DNA of 64,000 nt from Alternaria dauci (GCF_042100115.1 NC_091272.1:372001-436000), one strand, 5' to 3'; shown: positions 11,096 through 22,021, counted from the first letter of the stretch. A program made the numbers and translations. The notes: a model not told the origin generated them from the letters alone.

Positions 11096-12389
11096 CTATA
11101 TGTGAGGGATGTATTGGGCCCATGGCACGGCTTTGTATATCTCTGGGGGAGCGGATCGTAGCGCGAAGAAGACTTCGAAGAGCAGGAGCAACCGCACAGG
11201 GACATAAATCATGACCAATGCGGCCACTATGCCTCGTTGAAATCTGTTCCGTAATCCAGTGGGATAGTTCCTTCGCCACTGTATAGCTAAAACGACCAAG
11301 GGGATACACACGCAGGAAATACTAGCACATCTCCACATGTATGTCTCGAAAAGAGATGGGAATGGGTAGTTCCATCCAAGCAGATGGCAGGCTCCAAAGA
11401 GCACTGTAGATATAGCCATGCCTATCGTCATGGGTGTGTTGTTTGAGAGCCAGAGGTAGGATACCTCACGATGCTCTTCTCCCGTCCACAAGTTGTCAGT
11501 CCAGTAAGGCCGCAGTGTCCCGCGTAGTATCTGAGGCGTCCCTAGAAACTGCTCTCGCGTAAGAACACAGGCGTCCAGTGTTGACGTCTTCCCCGTTGAT
11601 AGGAGCGGATCGGGGTATATCAAGATCGGAGTCTGAACATCAAACGGTTTATGCCACCAGAATCCATACATGGCAAAAGCGCACATGACATATGCTAGCG
11701 TGAACCACTCCAACGGCGAAACCACGATGTGGGAGGCCAGCCTGCCGAGGAGCTGAGAGAAGAACCAGAATATTTGGACTGAAGCCACGGCTTTGTTGAA
11801 GCCATTGGCCTTGCTCTTGTCTTCCACTGTCGCGGTGGATAGCTCTTTGAATCGGGTCCAGCCTCGCTTGGCATAACTGACGACATCCGGGGCAAAGAGG
11901 ATCGCTTCAGAGTGGGCATTCGGTGTTGATGATATACGGAACTTGACACCTCCCATCAACACAAGGTGACTGAATGCATGCGACCAGTTGCGCTCGCCCT
12001 TGGCAGGTCCAGTTAGCTGCTCTGCTTCGGTACCGAATCCAAGAAAGAAAGAAAAAGACTCATAATATGTAACGCTAATGTAGCAATGCTAGGGGGTACA
12101 TACATACCGGCAGAATCTCAGCCATGGTTTTGCTTAGTCTACGGGCAGCAAACCATTCGCGGACAGCGCATGCAACGAAATATTCAGGCGCGATGATGGC
12201 AAGTACAAACCAGATGATCTTGATAGAGAGCACAGAGGCGGCTGAGGAGCCTTCCTTGGGCACATTCAGATGGAGTGCGCTCCACGTGCATATGATGGTC
12301 GTGGATATGCAGGTGTACAATAGTGATGACGTGCCGCGCGTTACTGGCTCGCTGACCCAACTGACATTGTTTGGGTGTTGTGTAGTCAT
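11096..12389 (-). CDS. fungal multipass integral membrane protein, function unknown
   Basis: Two exons, 12389..12108 and 12058..11096, with a 49-bp GTATGT...TGAG intron; 414 residues. The N-terminus TRGTSSLLYTCISTTIICT followed by WSALHLNVP is the signature of a fungal family of uncharacterised membrane proteins. Membrane segments are visible at about 20-40 and 60-85, around the QIFWFFSQLLGRLASHIVV and WFTLAYVMCAFAMYGFWW stretches, and as three or more near the C-terminus (IGMAISTVLFGACHLLG; CASISCVCIPLVVLAI; VAALVMIYVPVRLLLLFEVF). The ERNWSHAF...MGG motif sits just after the splice. It is convergent with the DUF2235 gene, with 137 bp between the stops. No catalytic motif was recognised. A short upstream exon with a signal peptide, seen in some relatives, cannot be excluded. 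Confidence 0.75.
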
Positions 12390-13666
12390 CGTACCGCACT
12401 GGGAGTGTCATCTGGTGGTTCCTCACGAAACCTGGCAATTAGCGATGCATGGAGATGATGTGGTGTGAATGAACAGGACATAGCTGACAGCAGCACCAGA
12501 GTCTCTATAAGACAGCATGCCGTGTGGCGAAGCAAGGCGTGCTGCCTCGTAGAGTCGTGAAGGCTGCAGCTGCAGGCTGAAATGCGCGGCTGTGCAAAGT
12601 CACAATGGCGAATGAGGTCGTTATCACGTCTCGACGACTTTTTCCAGGTTCAAAAAGTAACGAGCATGTCGCCTACACGCTCACAAAATGACGAGCAGAT
12701 GCATCGACGTTGTTGATCTGCCGCACGTCCGGCCTACCCACAGATCTCCTTTAATGGACCCTTGCTGGTGAGGCTCGATCCGCTGAGGGGACCCTGGCCA
12801 GACTTGTCCGTCAGCAGTTTCACTGAGTAATGAGCGGACCGATTGGAATTCAAGGAGAAGCTGGGGCAAGATTAAATCAAGTGCGATGTTTGTGATGATG
12901 GTCAAGATGAGGTGATGTGGTTTTTGCAGCGGGCTTGCAGGAGGCTGGCGTGAGGGGCTGACGTGACTGGCCATGGAAAGTCGATGATCGCCATCCCTCG
13001 GGAAACCAAAATCATTCTCGCGCTATCGAATGCTGCATGAAGGGACACGCAAGCCCATCACGGTGTTGTCGCAAAGCTGCCAAAGTCCACATGGTGCATG
13101 GGGAAAGTACGAGAAAAGTTCTTGTAAAATAGACCAAGGCAGAATACGACAAGGGAAGGGCATTGATTTGATGCCTCGGAAGAAATAAGTGTTGCGGAGC
13201 TCGAATGTTATATTTAGGGATGCATTGCCCTCGCGCTAGTGGTTCCCCCTGGCCTGCCCATTCGCCGCTGGGCTCGTAAGTGCGCTGAGACCACCGACCA
13301 CCACCCTATCCAGCCCGCCCAGCTCTCCTTTCGCATCCGCCGTTGAGCAAAACCATCAGTCGCTTCTTCATCACCACCTCAAAATCACGCCTCTTCCCTC
13401 GCTCACCCTTCCGCCAGTCGCTCGTTTTATCGGACGGAGGAGTGTGTTTGTAATACCCTGCTTGCGTAATCCTTTGTGTCGCGTCGCCTCTCGCTCTACT
13501 GCTCCCGACCCGCCTTGTTGACACCTACCCGAGTTGCACAAATCCCCTCGATTCCACGAGGATTTTCTCGCCTGCCGAAACAAGCGCCTGTTCCGGAACC
13601 CTCTACTCGGAGCTTCGTTGCTTTGAAGTTTGAAAGCATATTTTTGGTTGCCATCATCTTGACAAG
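12390..13666. other. divergent promoter region, no gene seen
   Basis: The 1.28 kb between the divergent starts of the membrane protein (-) and the DUF7137 gene (+). The part nearest the DUF7137 gene (about 13300-13660) is CT-rich, like a transcribed fungal 5' leader. No convincing open frame. Confidence 0.45.
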
Positions 13667-14704
13667 ATGAGGCCGTCTCAGATTCTTGCTGCTGTCGTGG
13701 CCATGTCGTCGGTCACGCAGGCCATGAACGTAAAGCACGCTTTCGACAACATTTCCGGATTGACCGATGTCAAGAACGTGCTTCTTGGACGCCAGGATAA
13801 CAGTATGTTGAGTATGCTCGGATCGGATGACTTGGATACTGATGCAATGATTAGACAACAACAACAATGACAACAACGACAACACCTCAGAAGCACCCAC
13901 TAGCACACGGCCCGCACGAACATCCGCCGCCGCAAGCCCGACCCCAACCGGTGACAACAACAACAACAACAACAACGATAACAACAACAATGACAACAAC
14001 AACGACAGGAACAGCAGTGGAGACAACGCCTCCAACTCCGCAGACGAAACAGGAAGCGGCTCAAGGAGGCCCTCTGGCTCCAGGACAACCGGAAGATCCA
14101 CAAGGTCCACCAGCTTCGACCCCCGACTACCCGCCGGAGGCCTCACAATGGTCACCCCCAACGCTCTGGCCGGAACGCAATTCTACAAGGTTGGCGACTG
14201 GGTCACATTTGCATGGAACTACACTTCGCTCTCCGTGACACCCACGGCCATCGATGTCCTTGCTTCTTGCACCGCCAACCAAGCTACCTACACCATCTCC
14301 GTCAACATGTCCGCCACCGAGACCGAGGTTCTCTGGAACACAAGGGAGACGCCAGAGGGCCAGGCGCCGTTCTTGACAGAGAACTACAAGCTGCTCATCT
14401 ACGACTCTGATCTCAGCGCTACTGCCGCGCCGAGGGCCGGTTATTTGGGTGCTTTCACTGGCTTCACTTTTGGCATGTACTTGCCACGCGAGTACGTCTC
14501 GCTCAAGGGTAAGTTTTGTCTTACATGTTTGATTGCTGCTTGTTAGAGAGTAGAGACTAACGGACGATAGATGGCTACACTTGCCCCAACTGCAACGGCG
14601 CCCTCTCCCTCACTGAGAAAATGACGCTCGGAACTATGCTCCTGACCACCGGAACTACACTCGGTTCCTTGTTGTACTTCTCCTACCAGTTCGGTATCTG
14701 GTAG
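13667..14704 (+). CDS. DUF7137 secreted / surface-anchored protein with Asn-rich linker
   Basis: Three exons, 13667..13802, 13855..14508 and 14571..14704, with 52- and 62-bp introns (GTATGT...TTAG; GTAAGT...ATAG); 307 residues. An N-terminal signal peptide (MRPSQILAAVVAMSSVTQA) is followed by a short spacer and then a low-complexity region made almost only of Asn and Asp (AAC repeats at about 13855-14010), then Ser/Thr/Arg. The folded part starts near GGLTMVTPNALAG and includes FYKVGDWVTFAWNYTSLSV, an immunoglobulin-like strand pattern of fungal surface proteins. The third exon carries a CPNC pair and a hydrophobic C-terminal segment (MTLGTMLLTTGTTLGSLLYF), so the protein is probably membrane-tethered with the bulk outside. 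The function is unknown; a cell-wall role is inferred from this architecture. Confidence 0.8.
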
Positions 14705-15490
14705 ATGAAGCATCTCTCGCTGCACATGTACGATATACGGAAATCCGAATACAAAACAACGCAAGACTCGACGCATCACTGCGGTTACGATAACGGCAAC
14801 TCATTCCTTTTTTGACGCGCAACCTTTACATCTGTCCATATTCCTGTTTCCACTCCTTTATAAAAAGATCCGATGGATTGGCGCTTTCTGGTGTGGGGAA
14901 GGAGAAAGAGGATACATGGGAGCGTTTCTTCTTTTAAAGCATGTGGTGTACAATCCTTTATCGGAGAAATTTGGGACGTCTGGTGTTATTGGAGTTGGGC
15001 TATTGATTGCATAAAGAGAGAGCTTTTTTTTGAAGGACAGTTGCTGCGTTGTTGCAACGAAAAGTAGCAGTAATACTTGGACTATCTTTGGCAGATGTGG
15101 ATAAGGGATGGCATGTGAACAGGGTATGGCTTGAAGTGATGGTGTGTAGCATCCCTCATTAGATTGAAAGGAGAGAAAAAATATGGAAAGCGACTTGTTA
15201 AGCATCACGGTATCAGACTATGCATGTGAGAGGTGTTTGGCACACACTTGAACTAACAGGAACTCCAGGTAGTCCAGCCTAGCATGCGACCAACTCTCCG
15301 ACATCTCCGACCTCCACGACACCCCACTACGCCTCCAGCAGCCTTTGCCCAATAAGATGCGGAGGCGTACAATGATGATAGGGCAGACTGCAGCCACCGA
15401 ACAACATGCATGCGCATGCGTGCTGGCGGCAAGCGCCGTGCTCGAGGCTCAGCCTTGTCCCGTTCTATGCCTCCAGACACGGCTCTGACA
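14705..15490. other. intergenic, 3' flank of DUF7137 gene and promoter of C2H2 gene A
   Basis: No supported gene. AT-rich 3' flank up to about 15230, then a GC-richer stretch. The last 40 bp resemble the region upstream of the second C2H2 gene near 23630-23680 (shared GCTCAGCCT, GCCTCCA and ATATAAG blocks). Confidence 0.45.
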
Positions 15491-15496
15491 TATAAG
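15491..15496 (+). promoter_or_regulatory. TATA box of C2H2 gene A
   Basis: TATAAG, at the same relative place as an ATATAAG block upstream of the paralogous gene at 23 kb, within otherwise similar flanking sequence. The conservation between paralogs is the main support. Confidence 0.5.
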
Positions 15497-15807
15497 GTTG
15501 TCTTGTGTTCGGTGTACAATCTTTCTTCTCTCAACACCATCTCCAATTCTCGGTTCTACATCAAAGCATCTGCACCGAACAATCGTCCCTGGAATCTCTG
15601 CTCCACAAACCCTCACCTCCACGCCGCTGGGCGTAGGGTTGCACACCCTTGCCTCCAGCTTCGTGCCTCCTCGACTCAGCCTTTTGGGCGAAGGCCGACG
15701 TAGTCTTCGCTCCAACTTCTTTTTATTCCTCTTCCATCACATTGCGCTTCGTCATTTTCGAGATTTGGACTCTCTCGCGACAACTCTGTTTCTCGTTCTT
15801 GTTTCAG

Positions 15808-16430
15808 CCCTTTCGCTTTTGAAAAGGACCTAAATCCTGTGATACATGCACCGTATCTTCATAGCAACACCACTTCCGACAACGAAATACCGCCTCCGGT
15901 TCTTGATGACAATAACGGCTCATCTATCACCCAGGAACATTCCCATTCGAACACGCCAGCTGCTTCAGGAAGCAGTCTCGACAATAACGATTCGTCTACA
16001 TCTGATGAAAACTCGATCTTGAACACTCCCACTACTCCAGAAAGTAGCGCCCCATCTATCTTGTCACCTCCAGAACAGACGGTACTACCGGAATCTACTT
16101 GCACCAATCAACTACGTGAGCTTTCCTGTAGCTTCTGTGAAGGTACCTTCAGCCGGCATTGCGACCTCAAGTACGTATAATCACCCGCCACACAAGTAAC
16201 ATGTAAATCTAACATGACCCTGAAGCGACCACATCAATCGAAAGCATAGAAGACGCTACAAGTGCGCTATCAACGACTGCTCAAAAGCATTCCATCTTCG
16301 AGCAGATCTCCACCGCCATACCAAGACGCACCAAGAACAAGAACGCTTCCCTTGCCAAACTCCAGGCTGTCACAAGTTCTTTACGCGATACGACAATCTA
16401 CAAAGGCATCTCAAGAAGCATTCCCGCTGA
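15808..16430 (+). CDS. C2H2 zinc-finger protein A (5' end unresolved)
   Basis: Two exons can be read: one ending at 16170 and 16226..16430, with a 55-bp GTACGT...GAAG intron interrupting the first finger. An acidic Ser/Thr/Pro/Asn-rich region (about 110 residues) precedes three C2H2 fingers: CSFCEGTFSRHCDLN-DHINRKH, then YKCAINDCSKAF...HRHTKTH, then FPCQTPGCHKFF...RHLKKH, with the stop directly after. This is typical of a fungal DNA-binding regulator. The reading frame runs back through NPVIHAPYL, matched by NPIIHAPYL in the paralog at 23 kb with almost only synonymous differences, to a candidate acceptor (TTTCAG, ending 15807). It has no in-frame ATG, so the start lies in an unseen 5' exon or is non-AUG. 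The coordinate 15808 is therefore a 5' limit, not a start. Confidence 0.68.
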
Positions 16431-16879
16431 ACACTTGGATTCCGACGACATTCCAATCGGTTCCTTGAAACATTAAAATACTATAAAGACATAGAAACGT
16501 TAAAACTTGCCTACACACCAAGGCGAAAAAAACGACATCTTTCCTTGATCCTCATCTTTGGAGTCTCATCAATTTGGTCATTTGTCAATGTAGCGGAGGC
16601 GTCTGACAGGTCAGTATGCTCTAGGCGTCTCGGTCTATTTGTTTCCTCACATACTCGGTACATGTACTCCAGTTTCCCTTTTGTTATTCTGACGCTGGTC
16701 GTCCGTTTGAACGCCATGTCATCATGGGGATCCATAGATGATATATACAGTTGGTGTAAAAATGAATATTGGGTATCTATTTGACCAAACGCCGGTCATG
16801 CTCGCTCGCTCGCTCGTCCACCGCGATATGCCATCCATACGCCATGCTATGCCCAAGTAAACGCCAGCGCTCCCTAGAT

Positions 16880-17944
16880 CTATTCATACGTATTCTCATA
16901 CGGATCCGCATCATCGATATCATCATCCTCGCCGTTATCAAAGTACTGCTCGGCATTGTAATCGTCATCTGATTCTTCCGAGTCCGTACTCGCAGCGGAC
17001 CAGTTGTCTTCCTCGTCAACGGCATCGGGTTTATCCTCGTCGATTTCCTCGTCGTCTTCGGCGTCGTCGTCGTCTGCTTCTTCTTCTGCGCGGGCTTCGG
17101 CTTCGTTTGTGCGTTCTTGTTCTGATTGGATCAGGCGCTCGATCTGGGATAGGCCGTTTACTTTGGTTACGCCGAGCGTCCTGCGCTTCTTGGTCGAGGT
17201 GGAGTCGGCGCGAGTGCCGTCTAGTGTTGGTCGGAGTTCTGCGGGAAAGAGGTCGACGACTGTTGTGTGAATGAGCGCCAGGTTTCCTGTCTGGCCATAT
17301 TCATGTCAACTCACCGTATGGCCGCGCATCCAACTTGGGCAGTCTCCGCCGCACTTTGAGGTATTTGGCCGAGTATGTCTGGTTGCCGGTGAAGGGGTCG
17401 AAGAGCGAGGCTTCGGTGGGTGCAGGCTCGTTGGCCTTCCGCTTCAGCCCGTTCTTCATGCCGTCGTTGAGGATGGTGTAGAAGGGGCCCTCATGGATGC
17501 GGTCGCGGACTGCGAGGTGGTGCTTGACCATGCCGATTTCATCGTCGGTTGGCGGAGGCGCTTGGGGAGGAGGAGCTTCCTGTGCATGGCTTAGTGGGTG
17601 AATCAAGGATGCGCGCCTGAGATGTGTGGTGCTGGCAGACTGCTGCGACTGCGACAGCGACTGGCGAAGCATGGCGATTGCGACAACATGATATGGAAAT
17701 GCGCAATGCTACCAGAGGACTACGACAAGGCGCAAAGCAGCAGCTACAATAATGGCGACGGGCATGCGCCGGAAGAAAGGGAGATGCTCACTGGAAAGCG
17801 CTCGGCAGGGCCCTTTTGGATGTCGAGGCCAGTCAAATCCCAGTTGAGCTCAGTTCCGGCAATCGTCACGGTTCCTCGAGCCGGATTGAAGGCACCGCGC
17901 GCGCCTCCGCGTCCACCACCTCTTCCGCCTCTTGCTGCCGGCAT
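16880..17944 (-). CDS. RPC31: DNA-directed RNA polymerase III subunit Rpc31 (RPC7-like)
   Basis: Three exons, 17944..17792, 17579..17315 and 17259..16880, with introns of 212 and 55 bp; 265 residues, close to the family's usual size. The N-terminus is Gly/Arg-rich (MPAARGGRGGGRGGARGAFN). It is followed by a short motif ending ERFP and then EAPPPQAPPPTDDE. The central RIHEGPFYTIL motif is characteristic of Rpc31/RPC7. The C-terminal third is highly acidic (runs of Asp/Glu to the end, ...ADPYENTYE). Rpc31 belongs to the Rpc31-Rpc34-Rpc82 subcomplex used in Pol III initiation at tRNA and 5S genes. The first intron is longer than the others; retaining it would end in stop codons. It faces the HSM3-like gene across a 541-bp divergent promoter. 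Confidence 0.85.
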
Positions 17945-18485
17945 GCTTGTCTTCTATTGTTGACCGAGAGATTGATGCGCGTCTGGCGAAACGATTTGAA
18001 CAGCCGTCACGTGTCGTCGAATAGCAGATTGGGTAGAGTTGGAGAGTCAGAAATTATTTCGGTACAGCTGGGACCGCGGCCTTTGCTAGCACGGCTGAGG
18101 CTGATGGTGGGGCCCCAGAAGCGAACTTGAACCCAAAGCCCCGCCACCTCACGGCATGGACACGACACTAGCACCCAAAGTCGTTACGACAAAGTTACAA
18201 GAATCAAGCCATCCATAGGCCTAGATTGAATGGTTATCACCGAGTAGGCACACGACCTCGAACAGTCTCATAGTCGAACAACTCCAGTCAGCACTGCAAC
18301 GCCAGCATCGTGCATTAGGCTACAGGGAACGCGTGCATTCGACCTCTACGCGCAATCACATGAGCGGCCTAGAACCTTCTCACAGTACTTAGTAACGCCA
18401 CGCTCCCAGTCAGGGCGGCTATCGAACATTGACGTTCCAGCTCATCCAAGGTCCGCTTCCAAGGTGCTACATACAAACGTCCAAA
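17945..18485. promoter_or_regulatory. shared divergent promoter RPC31 / HSM3-like
   Basis: 541 bp between two divergently transcribed housekeeping genes. No strong TATA is seen on either side. It contains several CACG-type blocks. No coding potential was recognised. Confidence 0.45.
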
Positions 18486-20339
18486 ATGGCCGCTACACTC
18501 ACCGAACTGTCAGAGCATCTGCAAAAGGTCGACCAAGATCCGACCACTCCACTCGATACAGATCTACTTGAGCGATGCGAGCTCTCCATCAACACGCCAG
18601 AGTATCGGAGCCAAATATGGAAGGAGACAAGGCCACTCTTTCTGCAGATAGCAGCCTTACTGCCAAAGCTCCAACAAGACCCTGCGCCACTCATTCATTT
18701 CATCATCAAGTTGGCTGAGCCATACCGGTTCGATGATATCAAGGACATCGACCTCGAGATCGGATTGGATCTACAGGCTACTCCGTTCCACAGTCTGATC
18801 CTCACATTGCTCGAGAAGGCGACTACAAGTAGCACCGATGCCCAAACACTTGCGAATCGACCAGCCGTCATGTTGGCCATCGTTCGGCTGTGGCTGTGCA
18901 CCCAGGATGCGGGAGTTGCGAACCAGGCCGAAGACCTTCTCACCTCACTACTGGAAGTGTCCAAGAACGAACCCGTGTCAATAGATGGCAAATCTTCGTT
19001 GCATACGTACGGCACGGGTCCCATGTGGAGGCGCCTGTTGAGTGATCGAGACATCAGTTCGCTGTACTACCATTACACATCTCTTAAACAGCTCACATCA
19101 CCGCCTCTCCCCCTGCTGAACAAGCGTGACAAGACCATCTCACAAGCTAGGCTGTTATCGTGGTTACCACGCGTTGCCGCTATGGACTGGAATGCCATAG
19201 CGTCCACGTACGGTCACGATGTTGAACAAGAAGTCGGTTTGAAGGAAGGTCAGGGTCTGCTTCACTACGCTGCCCTGAAAATGGTGGACACCGAGGACGA
19301 CATGCTCATGCACATGACCCTACTACAATTCTACAGCACACTCATCACCACGGTCAGGACAAAACCCCATCTCACACACTACGACTCAAGTCTCGCTCTC
19401 GACTTTTTAAAAGAAGAAGGTGTACACAAAGGCATCGTCGACTTCCATACCTCAGACAACCCCAGCCTCGACCATTCTTTCCTGAGCAGCCGGACAGCAC
19501 AATACATCAGCGACTACGCATCGCACTACCCTGAGAACTTTGAGAAAGGCGAGGAGATGCCCATCATCCGGAACTATGTCCACCGCAACATCCGCAAGTG
19601 CGAAGCCAGCGACCTCAACATCATCGCCTCAATGCCCCGTGCGACACTCATACCACGCCGCGCTTCAGGTCTAGCCTGGGACGACTGCGTCATCACCGAC
19701 ATGCCCATCACACGCACCAATCAAGACGCGCTCAAGACCCTCGCTGCCGTCTTCCACGGCCCGCCGAAGAAGGAAATCACGTTTCCGCAAACCGAAGCCA
19801 TAGGCGAGGATACTCAGCGCACCGAGACGGAAGCAGCGTACGCGAGGATACTCACTGCGCTCTTTTACAGCAAGAAACCAAACATGTTTGCTGATATCAC
19901 GAATCACATGGAGACTATTGCTATGACGGAGAATGCGCTAGCGGCTCTGACACTCGTCGGCGCACTCATCACGTCTTCGTGGTCGACCGCTGCCTTGCCT
20001 GACGTCCCACCCACAGACCCGACATATGCTCGTTTAAACGCCTTTCCTAAATCCGGTGTCGACGTCATACTGGATCCTGCGATAAGCGGAGGTGTCCTTC
20101 CGTCGCTGCTCAAGCCAGCAACGACGTTTTCGAATCTTGTTGGTGGTAGGGGCGATGCGGAGAATGCGGCGTATATTGTTGCGACGGCCAAGTTTGAGGT
20201 GCTAAAAACGCTGGGGAGGAAGTTGGAGGAGGTAGGGGGTAGGCAGGATGTTTTGGCTTTGGTGAGGAGGAGGGTGGGAGATGGTGTTTGGGGGGATAGT
20301 GGGAATGTGGGGAGTAGGATTGGTACGTTGGAGATGTAA
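18486..20339 (+). CDS. HSM3: HSM3-like 26S proteasome assembly chaperone (S5b/PSMD5-type)
   Basis: Single exon, 617 residues, mostly helical HEAT-like sequence without enzyme motifs. The pattern fits fungal Hsm3 proteins: PLFLQIAALLPKLQQDP near residue 55, the helical pair around AVMLAIVRLWLCTQD, then GPMWRRLLSDRDISSLY, a KTISQARLLSWLPRVAAMDW block and EDDMLMHMTLLQFY. Hsm3 helps assemble the base of the 19S regulatory particle by binding Rpt subunits; the older name 'mismatch repair protein HSM3' is genetic. The open frame starts upstream at a TTG (18429), but the first ATG, at 18486, begins a sensible N-terminus (MAATLTELSEHLQKVDQD). The last 60 codons shift to G/T-rich codons. The stop is followed 1 nt later by one arm of a long inverted repeat. 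Confidence 0.65.
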   Translation: MAATLTELSEHLQKVDQDPTTPLDTDLLERCELSINTPEYRSQIWKETRPLFLQIAALLPKLQQDPAPLIHFIIKLAEPYRFDDIKDIDLEIGLDLQATPFHSLILTLLEKATTSSTDAQTLANRPAVMLAIVRLWLCTQDAGVANQAEDLLTSLLEVSKNEPVSIDGKSSLHTYGTGPMWRRLLSDRDISSLYYHYTSLKQLTSPPLPLLNKRDKTISQARLLSWLPRVAAMDWNAIASTYGHDVEQEVGLKEGQGLLHYAALKMVDTEDDMLMHMTLLQFYSTLITTVRTKPHLTHYDSSLALDFLKEEGVHKGIVDFHTSDNPSLDHSFLSSRTAQYISDYASHYPENFEKGEEMPIIRNYVHRNIRKCEASDLNIIASMPRATLIPRRASGLAWDDCVITDMPITRTNQDALKTLAAVFHGPPKKEITFPQTEAIGEDTQRTETEAAYARILTALFYSKKPNMFADITNHMETIAMTENALAALTLVGALITSSWSTAALPDVPPTDPTYARLNAFPKSGVDVILDPAISGGVLPSLLKPATTFSNLVGGRGDAENAAYIVATAKFEVLKTLGRKLEEVGGRQDVLALVRRRVGDGVWGDSGNVGSRIGTLEM

Positions 20340-20340
20340 A

Positions 20341-20572
20341 ATGGAAAGCTTTTTTTGGAAGACCCCAAAAAGATCAGATGAGATGAAAGCAATTTGCAGC
20401 TACCTAAACGTACTCAGGAATCGATACTTCGATAAGTTATTACCCAATTAGGCAATGTTAAGGGAGTGAGTTGCTTCTATTGATTTTTTTGACGTGATAT
20501 TCTGGAGATCTTGGGCGGCGAATTGCTTTCATCTCATCTGATCTTTTTGGGGTCTTCCAAAAAGCTTTCCAT
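20341..20572. repeat. near-perfect inverted repeat, 54/52-bp arms, 126-bp loop
   Basis: The left arm 20341..20394 and right arm 20521..20572 are reverse complements over their whole length. The only difference is an A/T run two bases longer in the left arm. The left arm begins directly after the HSM3-like stop codon, so a transcript reading through would form a stem of more than 50 bp. No coding sequence lies in the loop and no target-site duplication is evident. Confidence 0.92.
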
Positions 20573-21031
20573 GTAAAACAGGTCGCGTGACAAGTAATTA
20601 TCAGTACACATGTCAAAGGGATTTCAGACCATAGTCTTCTAGTCTTGTAGACGCATATCAGCTTGAGTCAATCACAACTCCCTTTATTCTCGACGATCTG
20701 AACGAACAGAAAATGAGAGAATTTACAAGTATAAGGATGCACCAGTCAAGTAGTGATATTCAATAGGTCGCTAATCTATCCGAGACAAAAAATAAGTGTA
20801 CCAAGTCCAACGGAAGTAATGTCATCCTGTGAGAGGATGGGAATCGTATCGTGTGTATAGCTATGTGTGTTAAGGTAGATAGGATGACCAGAACCAAAGC
20901 CACACACAACCAACCGTTCCCCAAAGCTCAAACCCATGATTATCATAACACAGTAGGCCTCCCAGGAGACCAAAAAAGCGACTTTACACTCTCGTGGATA
21001 GGATGACCGGGGCACATCCATATATGAACTA

Positions 21032-21056
21032 GCCTGCCAAGGCTAGTCATGTGACA
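21032..21056. repeat. dispersed 25-bp repeat, copy 1
   Basis: 25 bp identical in reverse orientation to 44177..44201. The core here is partly palindromic (ACTAGCC...GGCTAGT). It lies 77 bp downstream of the 3' end of the tRNA gene. An AT-rich CATATA block flanks the same side of both copies. Confidence 0.8.
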
Positions 21057-21089
21057 TTCTGCCCCTCGGCCCCCTTCACCCCCAACCGC

Positions 21090-21096
21090 AAAAAAA
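21090..21096 (-). terminator. RNA polymerase III T-run terminator of tRNA-Leu
   Basis: Seven consecutive T residues on the minus strand, 37 nt after the tRNA 3' end; the first T run of four or more downstream. Confidence 0.7.
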
Positions 21097-21132
21097 GGAA
21101 CCTGGGGTATCTGACTGATGCCAGACGAATGC

Positions 21133-21229
21133 TGATGAGAGTGGGACTTGAACCCACGCCACTTTCGTGACCAGGAAATATGTTAAGATAACCTTAACCT
21201 GGCGCCATAACCAACTCGGCCATCTCACC
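21133..21229 (-). tRNA. tRNA-Leu (anticodon AAG) with 15-nt intron
   Basis: The 97-nt sequence folds as a class II tRNA. The acceptor stem GGTGAGA pairs with TCTCATC (one G-U), followed by discriminator A. A D-arm is present. The anticodon stem CCAGG/CCTGG encloses a loop beginning TTAAG, giving anticodon AAG (21195..21193), read as inosine-AG for CUU/CUC leucine codons. The intron (21191..21177) lies one base after the anticodon, the standard position. There is a long variable arm (TCAC GAAA GTGG region) as expected for Leu, and a T-arm GTGGG-TTCAAGT-CCCAC that doubles as the B box. CCA is not encoded, as usual in nuclear eukaryotic tRNA genes. Confidence 0.95.
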
Positions 21230-22021
21230 GAACCACGTTATTGGTTGCTTGCTTGATGGGATTTTGAAAATTCGATATCAATACAAACACAGCAATCATT
21301 TGAAACGTCGAAATTCTGGAAGTTTGCCGTGAACAGAGATCTGCCGGTGTTGGGCGGAGACGCGGAACGTGGTACCAGAGAATTTTCGGGTGGGGTAGGT
21401 CTGCGAAGAAAAAGCTAGTGACAGCGGGATAGGACGTGCCATGAAAAAGCTGAGATTAGCTTGTCCTGTTAATTGGTGCATACTGTAGGGATCTGCCTTT
21501 GGGAAAAAATGCCTTTATGCAGTTGCGCGATTCTTATAATGGTTTGCCTGGACTACGATGTCTGTTAATTTCATGAGACTTCGTCATTCATCACGTTTCC
21601 GGCAAAAGGCACACGAAGTTTTTTTTATCAAGATTGTTTTAGACTCTTTGGGGGTACAGGCAAGCAAAGCGCGCGAGGTAAGGACTGACGACAGTTGGGG
21701 TAAAAGTAGACATGTACGGAAAGGTGGCCGGAAGCCTTGGGCGCAGACGTTTTTTTTGGTGGGTTTCCCTCTGGATTTTCGGAATTCGACATGTAGAAAT
21801 TCAACCCCAACTCCTTATCAATGATAACAAAAATAAAGACGGCGTGCTAAACGATGCCGACGTTAACTGAGCCTGTCAGACGTGACATCCAAAACTCGGT
21901 CGGGCTTACGCGCAAGGACCAGAAGAGGAGGCAGCATTTAGCCAATGCCACGCCGATAGATATAGAGTTTATGCCGGTCTCGAGAACTCATCGGCACGCT
22001 CGGCCAGTCGGTAAGGTAGCC

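Noticed and set aside
15846..16020. ATG at 15846 as the start of C2H2 gene A
   Set aside because: Its frame stops before the fingers; joining it by a 116-bp intron (15853-15968) would remove a conserved acidic stretch and leave a 7-nt first coding exon, so it is only a remote possibility.
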